A stretch of 64,000 nt of DNA from NCBI GenBank assembly GCA_023159155.1, contig JAJNNX010000002.1, forward strand, positions 744,001 to 808,000, in the 5' to 3' direction. Under the pieces are notes generated by a model, which saw only the letters and a program-made list of their open reading frames with translations, was not told the origin of the DNA and ran no database searches. Of this stretch, positions 48,401-60,400 are shown in pieces; the first letter of the stretch is position 1, and every line of letters starts with the position of its first letter. Origin of the DNA: Ustulina deusta (Eukaryota > Ascomycota > Sordariomycetes > Xylariales > Xylariaceae). A program made the position numbers and the translations under genes.

Positions 48401-51400
48401 GGGCTTCTCTTCTGCTTTTGTACTTGGTCCGCTCCGAAAGTCACTAGAATCAGCATCCAACTTGGATCCTTCTTCTAGTGCCTTGTGCCCTGAACTCTCC
48501 CAAAGTGCGGGGTCATCAAATATGTCGTCGTCTTTTTGTGTTCTCTTATCAGCGTATTTCGACTTTTCCTTGCCTTTCGCTTTCTCGGATCTACTAGACT
48601 TCTTTGTCATTTCAACAACTCCTCCAACTCCGGGCCCGATAGCTGTTGCTGTGTGAGGGCTTTGATCCTCGTCAGCCTGACCTGTCTGTTTTTTCTTTCT
48701 GTCTGACGTGCTTGTAGGAGATTCTTCTAGCGGCACTGTGTCGTTCCCTTTAACCAGGTCCGGATCCTTGGATTCATTCTCCTTAGAAGAGACAGCTTGA
48801 AGATCATCGACATTCATGGGCTCAGGTTCGATATGAGTAACAATCGTTGTATCTTCGGCCGCATTGTCAAGAATTTCGCCCTTCTTCTCTTGTTCGATAG
48901 GTTCCTCTAATACCGAAGGAATGTCTCTGGCCGTTGCGTCTGCTGTCTGGGGATTCGATCCTTCAGGTATAAGTGTAGGCGGCTCAGCTGTCATGGTAGA
49001 AAGAGACTCAAGTAGCATGGTATCATCTTCGGCGAGATGAGTCCGTAATTTCTTGTCGGGCTGGGTAGATTGGTCGAAAGGGCGATCGTGTTCGATGTGG
49101 CTACTTAGTTGTGCCGGAGACATATCTACGGTAGTGAAGGCTTGGTGATCAGGCAAAGGAGTCTGCCAGAGGGATTCAGAAACCGCTAATTGGCCGGTCT
49201 CCACGATATCCGAAACATTGGCCGGCTTTTCGACCACTGCATCATCGGTAACAGCAGTCTTCTCCTGCGGTTGGACGGGCTCATCGACTGCCGGGGGGCC
49301 TTGTGGCTTGGGGCTTTGGTTTTCTCCTTGCGGGATCTCACCTAGACTTTGCTGTTGAGAGGCCGCTATGTTTTGAGACGCGCCCAGCATAATCTGTGAT
49401 TCTGAAGGAGTCTCTTCTAAAAGAAGTGCTTTGCCACGCATTTTGTCCCTTTGGGTCTTCTTCTTTCGAGACGAGGCTCGTTCGTCATCCTGTGGGTCTA
49501 TAATCTCGACCTCTCGAATCGTTGGGTCGCGGGGGACCACGTCTTGTGGATCGTCGCCGCCTTCGAAATCTTGTACTTGTGGAGTTTGTGCTCCAGATGC
49601 TTGTTCTGATTCCGATTGGCTGATCTCCTTCCTCTTTTTCTTGTCCTTTTTCGACTTTTTCCGAGTGACGGGCAATTCTTCAGGGTCAGGTTCAAGTTGG
49701 AGTTCAGGTTGAGGTTGGGGTTGGAGTTCACGCTCGAGTTCGCCTAGTGCTGGTTGGGTACTGTCAACGTCGTCATAATTTGATTCTTCTTTTCGCTCCT
49801 GTTGACTTGTCGTGTGAAGGGCATGGCTTGGTTGAATCGCTGTTCTGGATTTGGCCTGGGAAGGATCTTCCGGAACTGATACTCTCTCGGGAACAGGGGT
49901 CTCAGGTTGGGTCACGTTGTCGATGTTAGACCAATCCCAAGATTGCAAGTGAGCGGTAGGGTTTATGTTGGAGCCCGCATCAGAGACACCAAGTGCTTGT
50001 GCTCTTTTTGACTTCCTTTTCTCTTTATGAGGCTTTCCAGTCGAGGGCTCAGGGTCCTCCTGGGGTAAATGCTGAGAAGAGTCCGTTGTGTCCTTTGGTT
50101 CCTCAGTATGATCCTCCCCGGCTACTTCATCTAAGCCCCCCTCTAGCGTGCTAGGAAGAATCGCTGCGTCCTGGCCATCAAGTGAAGTCTCATGCGATGG
50201 CCCTATATCTGTGTTCATTGATGTGTCTTCTGTATTTGTACCATGCACTATAGACTGGTCCTGGCTCAATCTTTCCTCGTCCTGGGCTTGTTCGGCTTGT
50301 GGCTGCACCTCGTCAGCAAGGACATTACGAGATTGCTCTCTGATTGAGTCTTGCTCGTAGGGGACACTGGTTTGTGCGAGACTGCCTAAAGCATCTTCAG
50401 TTGGGGAGTTTTCAGCAGCGTCGAGTCCAATTTGACTTGGAATATCATCGCTGGTTGTTGTGTTGTTTCTAGCGGGTTGTCCAATATCAATTTCGAGTTC
50501 AGGAATTTCTGCAGCAGATTGCTTCTCCGCCCTGTGTTTAACATTCTTGGACGGTTTCGTGGAAACAATCTCAAGGGGGAAGTTCTCTGGGTTCGCTTCG
50601 GCTTGCACTGTTTCTGTTGGTTCAGCTAATGGAGTGTCAACCAGTTCAGGAGATTTATCTGATATGCCCTGATCGATGAATAATTGATCTGCTGCAGGTT
50701 CTGACGCGACGGGGGTTGCAGGCTCGGCATCCCCATCTAATTGGCTGACTTTCTTCTTTTTCTTCTTCGACTTTTGGCTAGAGGTGGTTTCAAGGAGAGT
50801 GTCGTCAAGGTTGGTAGAGTGTTTCAAGCTCGTTTGTGTGTCCTCGGCAAGAGATTGTTGATCAAGCAGCATGTCATCGTGTTGTCCCTGTTCCGTGGGC
50901 GGCAATGACTTTAGTTCTTCGACTACTTTTCCACTGTTTGGCTCCGGGTCCCAATCCATTTGGTTTTGACGCTCCTTTTTGAACTTCTTGTCTGACGCAA
51001 ACTCGGGAAACGGGTCTTCTACTGCTTCACCACTATTACCCATCTCCGTAGTGTCAGTCGTCATTGGCTGTTCGTCAAAAGTCCGCTCTGACTGCTGCCG
51101 TTCCGGTAGATCCTCAATCTCAGGCTCTGGTTCTGGTTCCCAGCTGACCTGGCTGGCTCGCTTCTTCTTCTTCTTATCCTTCTTCGACTTCTTACTCGAT
51201 ACGGTGTCCATTCCATCATCCACCTTGGGGGGTGCTTCCTCTAGCTGCATAGTCTCTGGTCCCTGCAACGGTGGCGGGTAGTCAGTGCCAATTGCTGGTC
51301 CCTTCTCTAGCGCTACTTCGTCAAGTGGCTCATTTCCCGCAGCCCGTGTTGTAGTTTGTTGATCTTCGGAAGAAGGTTCCAGTGTTGCACCTTCTGGGGG

Positions 51401-54400
51401 GGTCTTCGCTGTGGTTTCGCTGAGCTTTAATTCAATATTCGACTCTACTGCCTCATCGAGATTCATTGAGGAAGCCGTCTCTTCCTTGGAAGTTGTGTCT
51501 AATGCCTGAGTGCTAATATCAAACCGATCGGGTGAATTTGTGACTTCATCTTGAGTGGGAGTCTTGATCTCTTGGGAGACAATGTCTTGGTCCTCTGTAA
51601 CATGCACAGGGGGCTGTTCTCCTGGCGGGCCAGAGCTGCTGACCCCTGTTGACTCAACCAGCTCAGCAGGTCCAGCTACCGATTCTGGTCTATCTCCTGT
51701 TTGAACTTCAGGTTCGGGCTTCACTCCCAAAGCATCGGCGCGTTCTTTTTTCTTATCCTTTTTGCCCTTTTTGCTGAGTGTGAATTCAAGCAGTTCTTCG
51801 CTTTGCGAGGGTTCGGCTGACGCATCTCTTGATATACCAGGTTCTTGACCTAATCCCGGCTGGAGTAGCAGTTCATCTTCCCAAGAAGCTGGTTCTTTCT
51901 TCTTTCCGCCTTTCTTACCCTTCTTCGTGGAAGGGAGTTGTATGGCTTCCGTTTCCCCAGATATATTAGGTGGAGAGACTTCAAATCCGGTCTGTTCGCT
52001 TGTATCACGGGCATCAGGAAGGACAGCTTTTGCTGAGGGTTCAGCGGGTTCTGAAGTTAGATCTGCTTCTAGAACTGCCTGTTTTTTCTTTTTCTTGTCC
52101 TTCTTGCTCTTCGTTGGAGTCAATTGGGTGAAGTCGTGCTCCTTGGCATCATCAGGCATAATAACTTTGGGCGCTTCGCCTTCTGTTGGCAACCCGGCTC
52201 CAGGGACAGACTCTGCGATTGCGAGGGGTTGGCTGTCTTCGAGGTGTACTGGCTCCTCCTGCGGCGTGGCCTTAGCATCCGAGGAGCTGGTTTGTTTCTT
52301 TTTCTTTTTGTCCTTCTTACTTTTCTTGGCAGGGGTAAGACTCGGAAAATCGTCGTTCGGAGGGAGGTCATTTAAGGGTACTTCATCGTTGGCTAGCTCC
52401 CCTGGTTTAAGAACAGTAGCGGGTTCTGAAGGCGCCTCACTCTGCACTTCGAGCGGCAGGCTAATTTGTTCTGGCTCCTCTAAAGTGAGGGTGCCTTGAC
52501 CAACTTCCAATATCACTTCTCGGGTCGGCTGTTCCTGAAGGAGCTGTTCTTTGAATCCCTCTTCCCTGGATAGGTCTTCTTTGGGTAAGCCTCCTTGGGG
52601 CAAATCTTCCTGTGGTAGTTCCCCTTGCGCTGCCTCCGCTTGTGCTTTAGGGAGATCTTCTTTTGGTGGTGCTTGTTGAGCTGCGTCGTCTTCTCGTGAT
52701 GCTGCTTGCTTCTTTTTCTTCTTGTCCTTTTTACTCTTCTTTGTAGAAGTAGACTGGGCGGAGCCATCATCATTGGCAGGCTCAGATCCGGGGGGCTCGT
52801 TTAGCACAGGATCAATCATATCGGCAGCTGAGTCTCCAGTCAGCTTCTCCTCAGGAACCTCATCGTTAGGAGAGGTACTCTTGTCTTTCTCTATTGCAGC
52901 GAGATCGGTGAGACCATCGTCATTCGAAGGTTCGGGTGCTGGAGGCTCATTTACTACGGGGTCAGTGGTATGATCAGCCGTTGTAGCTGATTCACTAGTC
53001 GGCTGTTCTTTAGAAACCCCATCCTCCCAAGAGATGCCCTTATTTGCTGGAGCGGGTTCGGCGTGGCCATTATCATTTTGAGATGCAGGTGTTGGTATCG
53101 GTGTCTGATCCTCTCCGGGTTCAGCCAACTCGGCAGTGGCTGTTGGAATAGGATCTTTAGCCGCTATCTCTTCGGGGAACTCGTCAGCCTGAGAAATAGA
53201 GTGCTTCTTTTTCTTCTTGTTCTTCTTGCTCTTTTTGGTTGGGGCCAGGTCATCCAAAGGCTGGTTATCAGGGATAGATTCGTCTTGAAGTGCAGTCTCG
53301 TCTTGAATAGCGGCCTCCTTCTCGAGAGTGGGCTCAGGGCCAAGAGTGTTGTCACCCTTGGGAGCACTACCTTCCTGGACAACGGTTTCACCTTGAGTGA
53401 CATCTCCATCACGAGGATTACTATTAACCTTGGAAGTAGTTTCATCTGAAGCGGAATCCTCAACCCTCAGAATATGGGCGTCCTTAGGGACAGCTTCATC
53501 TGAAGCATTGTCATCCTTCGGAGTGTTATCATCCTTAAGGGCGAAGTCGTCTTGTGGGATAGTTTCGTCTTGCGCGGCATCCACATCCTTAGAAACAGTC
53601 TCGACTGTGATATCCTTTTCAAACGCCTCAGCAGGGACGGTGGTAAAGAAGTCAGATTGCTCTGTCTCGCCTAACATAGTATCATCTTTTTGGTCCTCAA
53701 GGGGCGTCTCTTCTTCCCTGTTGGCGATTTTCTTTTTCTTCTTCTTGCTCTTCTTGGTTGGAGTAGGGGTAGAGATGTTCTCGGTATCTTCCGCCTTGGG
53801 TAGTTCATCGACCGGTGGAGTTTCGGGCTCTATTGGCACACCAAGGTTGTTCTGCTCCTGACTATTAGGACCGCTTTGTGCAGATTCTAGTTGTCGTTCC
53901 GAAGAACCTTCTAAATCCGCCGAACTAGTTCGCTTCTTTTTCTTGTCCTTTTTGCTCTGTTTAGTCGGGGTAAGACTAGAGGAGTTGTCAATATTGACCA
54001 CCCCCTCGACTTGAGGAGTATCTTCAGACTTGAGAGGTATGTCGCCAGGGAAACTCTCAGGTTCTGTCGGAAGGCTGGCCTCATTCTGCTCTGGGCTATC
54101 AGAAACGGGTTGTGCAGGTTCAGCAGAAGATCCTGAGGGGCCCTCTCCATCAGCCAAGCTAGCTAGCTTCTTCTTTTTCTTGTCCTTCTTAGTCATGTTG
54201 AAGGAATCAGAATTGGCGGTGTCATCGTTTTTTGATTCCTCAGGCGGGAGTGATATGCTTAGGCCAGTGCCTTCGCTTGTTTGAACAATGGCCGATTTCT
54301 CCGTGGTTTGTTCTGCCGGTTCAGGTAAAGATGGCTCATTATCCCATGAGCTTACCTGCTCTGCCTCATCTTCCTTGGTCTTCCTTATTGAAGCCTGCTG

Positions 54401-57400
54401 AAAATCTTCTGCGGGAGCTTCGCCACGGACAGGTAGCTGATCCGAGGGCGGCTCTGATGGCTTCGGCAGGTCAAGAGAACCTTCAATTTTAATGGGAGTT
54501 ATTGGTGCGACAGGAAACAGCTCAATTCCAGGATGAGAGTCTGCTTGTTGAGGATGGGGCTCAATGTGGTGAGCCAATGCGGCTTGGTTCTCAGAAGTGT
54601 CTGGCAAGGACTCGGTTGTTGTCTGCTCAAGTACTGCAGCAGGGTTTTCGACACCGACAGTGGGCTCAGTGCTTGCGTTTTCCGTCGTATCAAGTCGATC
54701 CACCGAAAGCAGGTTATCTCGCTTTTTCTTCTTCTTATCTTTCTTGGACTTGCGAGTGACGGTGGGTTCAGGCTGCTCCCCGGAGGCTTGTGCGTTTAGA
54801 GAGCGTTCTAGTTCTGACGTTGTTAATGTTGCCGGCTCCCCAGTGCTGATGTCGTTTATACCGGGCTCCGTGAGAGAAATCATCTCATCTTCAGGGTGCG
54901 CAATTGTGGTCCCAATTTGGTCGTCTTGACTTAATTGGTTATGATCATTCGGAGTAGAGGGCAGAGCTGTGGGGGGGGCTTCTGATGACAATCCCTGTTC
55001 ATCCGTCGGCAGCTTCGATGTGTCGGATGGTTTCAACACTTCTTCAGTTTCCTCTTGCACAACAGATTCGGGCACATTAACTATATCTTGGCTTGTAGCC
55101 CCGTCATCTAGAGCAGAGCTCGAAGCCATATCTGAAGGCAATGTTAGTTCATCTTCAAGGACCTTGCTGCCCTTCTTGCCCTTCTTCTTGCCTTTTTTGC
55201 TCTTCTTCGGTGGAGATTCGGGGGTTAGGTCGTCCAGTGCCGGTTCCACAACAGATTTGTCAACAGCTGGTTCATCAACAGCCGGTTTGTCAGCCGCTAG
55301 TTCATCAACAGCTGGTTCATCAACGGCTGGTTTGTCAACGGCTAGTTCACCAACGGTTGGTTTATGAACGGCTGACTCGTCAACAGCTAGTTCATCAACA
55401 GCTGGTTCGTCAACAGCCGGTTTGCCAACAGCTAGTTCATCAACAGCTAATTCGTCAACAGCCGGTTTGCCAACAGCTAGTTCACCAACAGCTAACTCGT
55501 CAACGGCTGGTTCTTCAACGGCCGGTTTGTGAACAGCTAGTTCATCAACAGCTGGTTCGTTAACGGCTGATTCGTCAACAGCTGGTTTGTCAACGGCCGG
55601 GTGTTCGATGGCTGACTGCTCTTTGGACTCTGCTACTTCACTTGGCTTGGTTTGGGGTTCGTGTGGTAAAGTGACTGAGGGGGTCTCCTGATACTCTCCC
55701 GTAGGAACACCGTCATCAACCGTGGTTACCAAGGCAGTAGAATCGGATGTAGACTCTTGATTCTCCTGAGATTTTCCTTTGCGCTTCTTCTTGTCTTTCT
55801 TAGTCTTCTTAGATACCAAAGGAATTTCTTCGTTGGGCGTGGCTGGGATAGGATCCTTGGTCACTAGCATAGCCTCGGCTGGTGATTTTCCGTCTGATAA
55901 TGCTGGATCGCCAGCCTTGACTGGAGCATCAGACGTAATATCTGACTCAATCACCTCGGGTTGGCTTGCGATGGGCTCCTGGATTTCATTGTCACCTTGA
56001 GATTGTGTATGCACGGAGATATCGATGTCATTTTGCGGTTGTAGGTCGACGCCCTGCTCTGCGCCTGCTGTTTCTCCGTGTTTTTGCTGTTCTAGAAGAT
56101 GATCATCTCCCGGTTGAACACGTGGGAGGACTGAGTGACTAAACACACCGTGAGGCAGGTAGGTACCATCTTCATCAGCTGGCAATGGAACGGAGGAAGG
56201 GCCAAGCTCGAGAGACGGTGTTTCGGCCAAATTCCGAGCTGTATATACGTCGCGGTCTTGATCAAGATTCTGCGACGCATCGAATGGAGAACTTGCTGGC
56301 TCTGCGGGGATCGTTGATTGATTTAGGGCGTCCAATGATATTTCATTAGGCTTGGCTGTCACCTCAGGGGAAGCAATTCCATCAGTGCCCTCTGTAGGTG
56401 TCTCTCGTGATTCCTCAATAGGTTCCACGAACTGAACACTCTGACGTTTCTTCTTCTTCTCCTTTTTCGACTCTTTGGTGCTTGTCGAGGCAGAGCTGAC
56501 ATCCGCGTCATCCTCTTTGGCTTGCTCGGGTACATCAAGTATTTCCGTTACATCAGACACGGCTTCCGGGATAGGACCAGGGAGGTCAGATGTATCCTCG
56601 TCTTCCGTTAAAGCTAAACTTTGCCGCTTTTTGTTTTTCTTCGATTTTTTCGATGATGAAGAAAGGTCCTCCGTGTTATTCACGACTTGAGCGTCATGAG
56701 CATCAGGAATGTCGGCTACCGACTCAGCCAATGAATATGTTGCGTCTGAAGGTTGTGGTGGTGCAATTGCGTCTTGCTGCGCACTAGAAGTGCCGCTTGT
56801 CTCAAGTATGATATCACTATTGCCGAGGTCAAGTTGAGCAGAAGCCCGTTTTTTCTTGTCTTTCTTAGATTTCTTCTTGTTGGAAGGGGCAACAATGTCT
56901 GGTTCAGCTTCATGTATCTCTTTCTCGGTTGGTAAGCCCGCCTCGGGAGTAACCAATGGGTTAGGCTCTGATTCTGGTTGGGTTGTGCCGGCAACACTCT
57001 CAGCGACGATTGGATCCGCTTCTACCGGAGGAAGATAGATGTCTTCAGTTGGAGCGCTCAAGTCCGCACTTTGGCGATTTTTCTTGTTCTTTTTCTTGCT
57101 CTTTTTTGTTGGCGTGGTGGGCTCTGGTAGGAAGTTGTTGGCGGCTAGCTCTGCCTGAGATAGAGCTGCCGATTTCTCAGAGCCAATAATACCTTGATCG
57201 TCCAATGCTACTACCTCTTCTGCGGGCTTATGCAATTCTTCCACCTCATCTGTGGCACCAACATCTAGTCCTCTACTATTTTCCTCACCTTCCTTGCCAT
57301 TTTTGGTCTCATTATTTGAACTACCAGTGTCGGGCAAAGCATCATCAGTAGGCGCATCCGCCTGCTCTAGATCTATTGTTGTGTCGAGCACAGTTGGAGG

Positions 57401-60400
57401 GGATTCAGTCGCCTGATCTATCGACGATGTATCCTTCGCAGGCTGCCCCTGCACGTCTTCAATCTTGGATGAGGTAGCGACCGTTTCCTGAACGTCGGAC
57501 AAATCCGAGGCGCTCTGCTTCTTCTTTTTGTTCTTTTTGGCTTTCTTTTTACCCTGTGGTTCTTCTGGCCCGTCCATGGCTTTGGTATGCTCGTCGCCAG
57601 TAAGTGGATCTGAAAGCGAAGGTTTACTATCGCTGACAGCATCGAGCAAATTATTTGACGACGTGGCCACGTCAAGCGACCGGGTTGAATCCGAATGCAA
57701 GCCTTCAACAGCATTTTCGGTGAGTGGGTCTTTAGCTGCATCAATTGGTTCAGGACCTTGCTGGGATTCTTCACCGCTGAGTGGATCTGACTTCAACTGC
57801 GATTCATCCACGTCACTTAGCGCGGGTAATTGAGACGCATCCACAGGATGTCCTTCAAATGGTATTGAACCCAGTTCGCTAGCTTGGACTGGCGCTTCGC
57901 CTTCACTCTCATGGGTTTTGAGCTTCTTCTCTTCTGAAGCAGGTTCCAGCCCGACTATTGCAGATGTCATGGTGTCACTTAGCGGTTGCGGAGTTTCAGA
58001 TGCTGGCTCAAATTTCTCGTCAGGTTCGCCAGATAGTACTGGGTTAGGTTCAACGACCTCTGCAGGAGCATTTAACAGGCTATCAACGCCAACTGTTGGA
58101 ATCTGCGCTGGAGGGATGGCTTCAGTCGCAGGACCGAGTTCATCTGGTGCTTTCGATGAGGGCAGCTCAGCTTCACTCGGCTTGGCTTCTTCCACAATTT
58201 CGGGGTCAGTCTTGGTATCGGCCACGGCGGGAGTTTCCCGCCCAGGTTCCAATGCTTGAGATATCTTCTTTGTCTTGGACTTCTTCGAAGTCGCAGCGGG
58301 CCATTCTTCAGCAGCAGGCGAGCCTTGAGGTGTATCGTCAAAAAGCGCTTCTTTAGGCTCGGAAGCCGCATCTTCGGCCTCGACGGGCATGCCTTGAACA
58401 TGCTTGGAGCCGTGCTCCGTCGTTTCCGCCACAATGGGGTGCGCAATATCCTGACCCGCATTCAAGGGTATATGTTCGGCTGGTGTTGTCACATCTGGGG
58501 TGCGAGCAGTAATAGACTCTTCCTCCGAAAGAGCTGATTTTTTGCCCTTCTTCTTTTTACCCTTTTTGGATACAATCGCAGGGCTTTCCAATGTTGTTGA
58601 GGACATCTCCCGCTCTAGATCCGTCTCGTCGGGAGTCGGGATAGGGCCTTCGACTATAGCGCGTTCATCAGACGCAGGCAACACAGTCTCCTCTAGACTA
58701 TCACCTTCAGGCATGGTTAAAGAAGGTTGTTCCCCCGTTTCCGGCTCCGAAACTTGAGAGTTGCGCTTCTTCTTCTTCTTCTTTCCCTTCCTCGTGGTAA
58801 CCATCGGTTCATCCAAGGCAAGAGCGTCGGAGGTGGGCTCAACAGCAGCTTCAACAGCAGCCTCAGCCGGAGCTTCGAAAGTAGCACCAACAAAAGTCTC
58901 GCTGGCAGCATCAGCGGGAGCATCAACAGCTTCAACCGGAGCTTCAACTGGAGCTTCAACAGCAGCCGGAGCCGGAGCTTCGAAAGTAACTCCAACAAAA
59001 GCCTCGCGAGTAGCATCAGCGGGAATATCAACAGCTTCAACTGGAGCTTCAACTGGGGCTTCAAGAACAGCTTCAGTTGGGGTTTCAATAGTAGCTGCAA
59101 CTAGAGCCTCGCGAGTAGCATCAGCGGGAATATCAACAGCTTCAACTGGAGCTTCAACAACAGCTTCAACCGGGGCTTCAACTGGAGCCTCGCTAGTACT
59201 ATCGGCGGGAATATCAACAGCTTCAACTGGAGCTTCAACAACAGCCTTAGTCGGAGCTTCAATAGTAGCTACAACTAGAGCCTCGCGAGTAGCATCGGCA
59301 GGAATATCAACAGCTTCAACTGGAGCTTTAATAATAGCTTCAGTCGGGGCTTCAATAGTAGCTGCAACTGGAGCCTCGCTAGTACTATCGGCAGAAATAT
59401 CAACAGCTTCAACTGGAGCTTCAACAATAGCTTCAACAGGTGCTTCGACAACAGCTTCAGTTGGGGTTTCAATAGTAGCTGCAACTGGAGCCTCGCGAGT
59501 AGCATCGGCGGGAGTATCAACAGCTTCAACTAGAGCTTCAACTGGAGCTTTAACCGGAGCCTCGCTAGCAACGTTAGCGGAAGCGTCGATAAGTGTGTCG
59601 ATAGTGGTTTCGACAGGTGCTTCAACAACGGCCTCAACGGAAGCTTCGGCAGGGGTTTCAACAACCTCGGTGGGAGCCTCGGTGGGTGTGCCCATATGAG
59701 TGTCAACGAAGGTGTTAGTTTCAGCTTTTTCAGCCTGAGGCTCTACCATAGTCTGCTCGGCGGGAGCATCAAAAAACTCATCCCCCTGGCCCTCCGCGGG
59801 TAGCGACTCCTCGACAGTCTTCTCGTCTTCTATAGGAAGCCCTCGACTTTGTTCCTTCTTCCTTTTCTTCTTGTCCTTCTTGGAGAGCTTGGTTGAAGCA
59901 AGTCCATCCCCCTTTTCATCTGTGTTGACGACTGATTCGAGGGTATCACTGCTCGAGGGAACTTCCGACCCCACAGGTACTTCTACACTTGAAGCTTCTG
60001 CCAAAGGTTCGATCTCTCGAGATTTGTTCTTTCCTTTCTTACCCTTCTTAGACTTCTTCCCAGAGATGAATGTAACTTGGCTAGGTTCGCTGTCTTTAGT
60101 ACCTGTTTCATTAGTAGCTATTGTCTCACCAAGCTCCTTAGATTCGCCCAGAGGTGTCACGCCCAAAGCGGTGCTATCTTTAGTGTCTGGTAGAACCTCC
60201 GGAGAATCAGTGCGGTCATCTACAAGGGCACTTGCAACCAATGCGCCTGCGGCTAAGCTGGGTGTCGCCGTTATTAACAGATCGCCATCAGTTATGTCGT
60301 CAAACTCTTTCACTTCGTCAAGAGCTGTGTATCTTTTAGCAGCCCTTAAAGAAGGCGAACCTTCGGATGTATAAGCATCGTTGGAGTTTTGAGGGCCTGG

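Noticed and set aside
55240..55605. Regular repeats that look like a CRISPR-like array
   Set aside because: The 15-nt units are contiguous, in frame and coding; there are no spacers, and the genome is fungal.
58761..59699. 312-codon Ala/Ser/Thr-rich open frame on the plus strand, and similar long frames such as 61365-62441
   Set aside because: Shadows of the repetitive, stop-poor leashin-like exon on the other strand.
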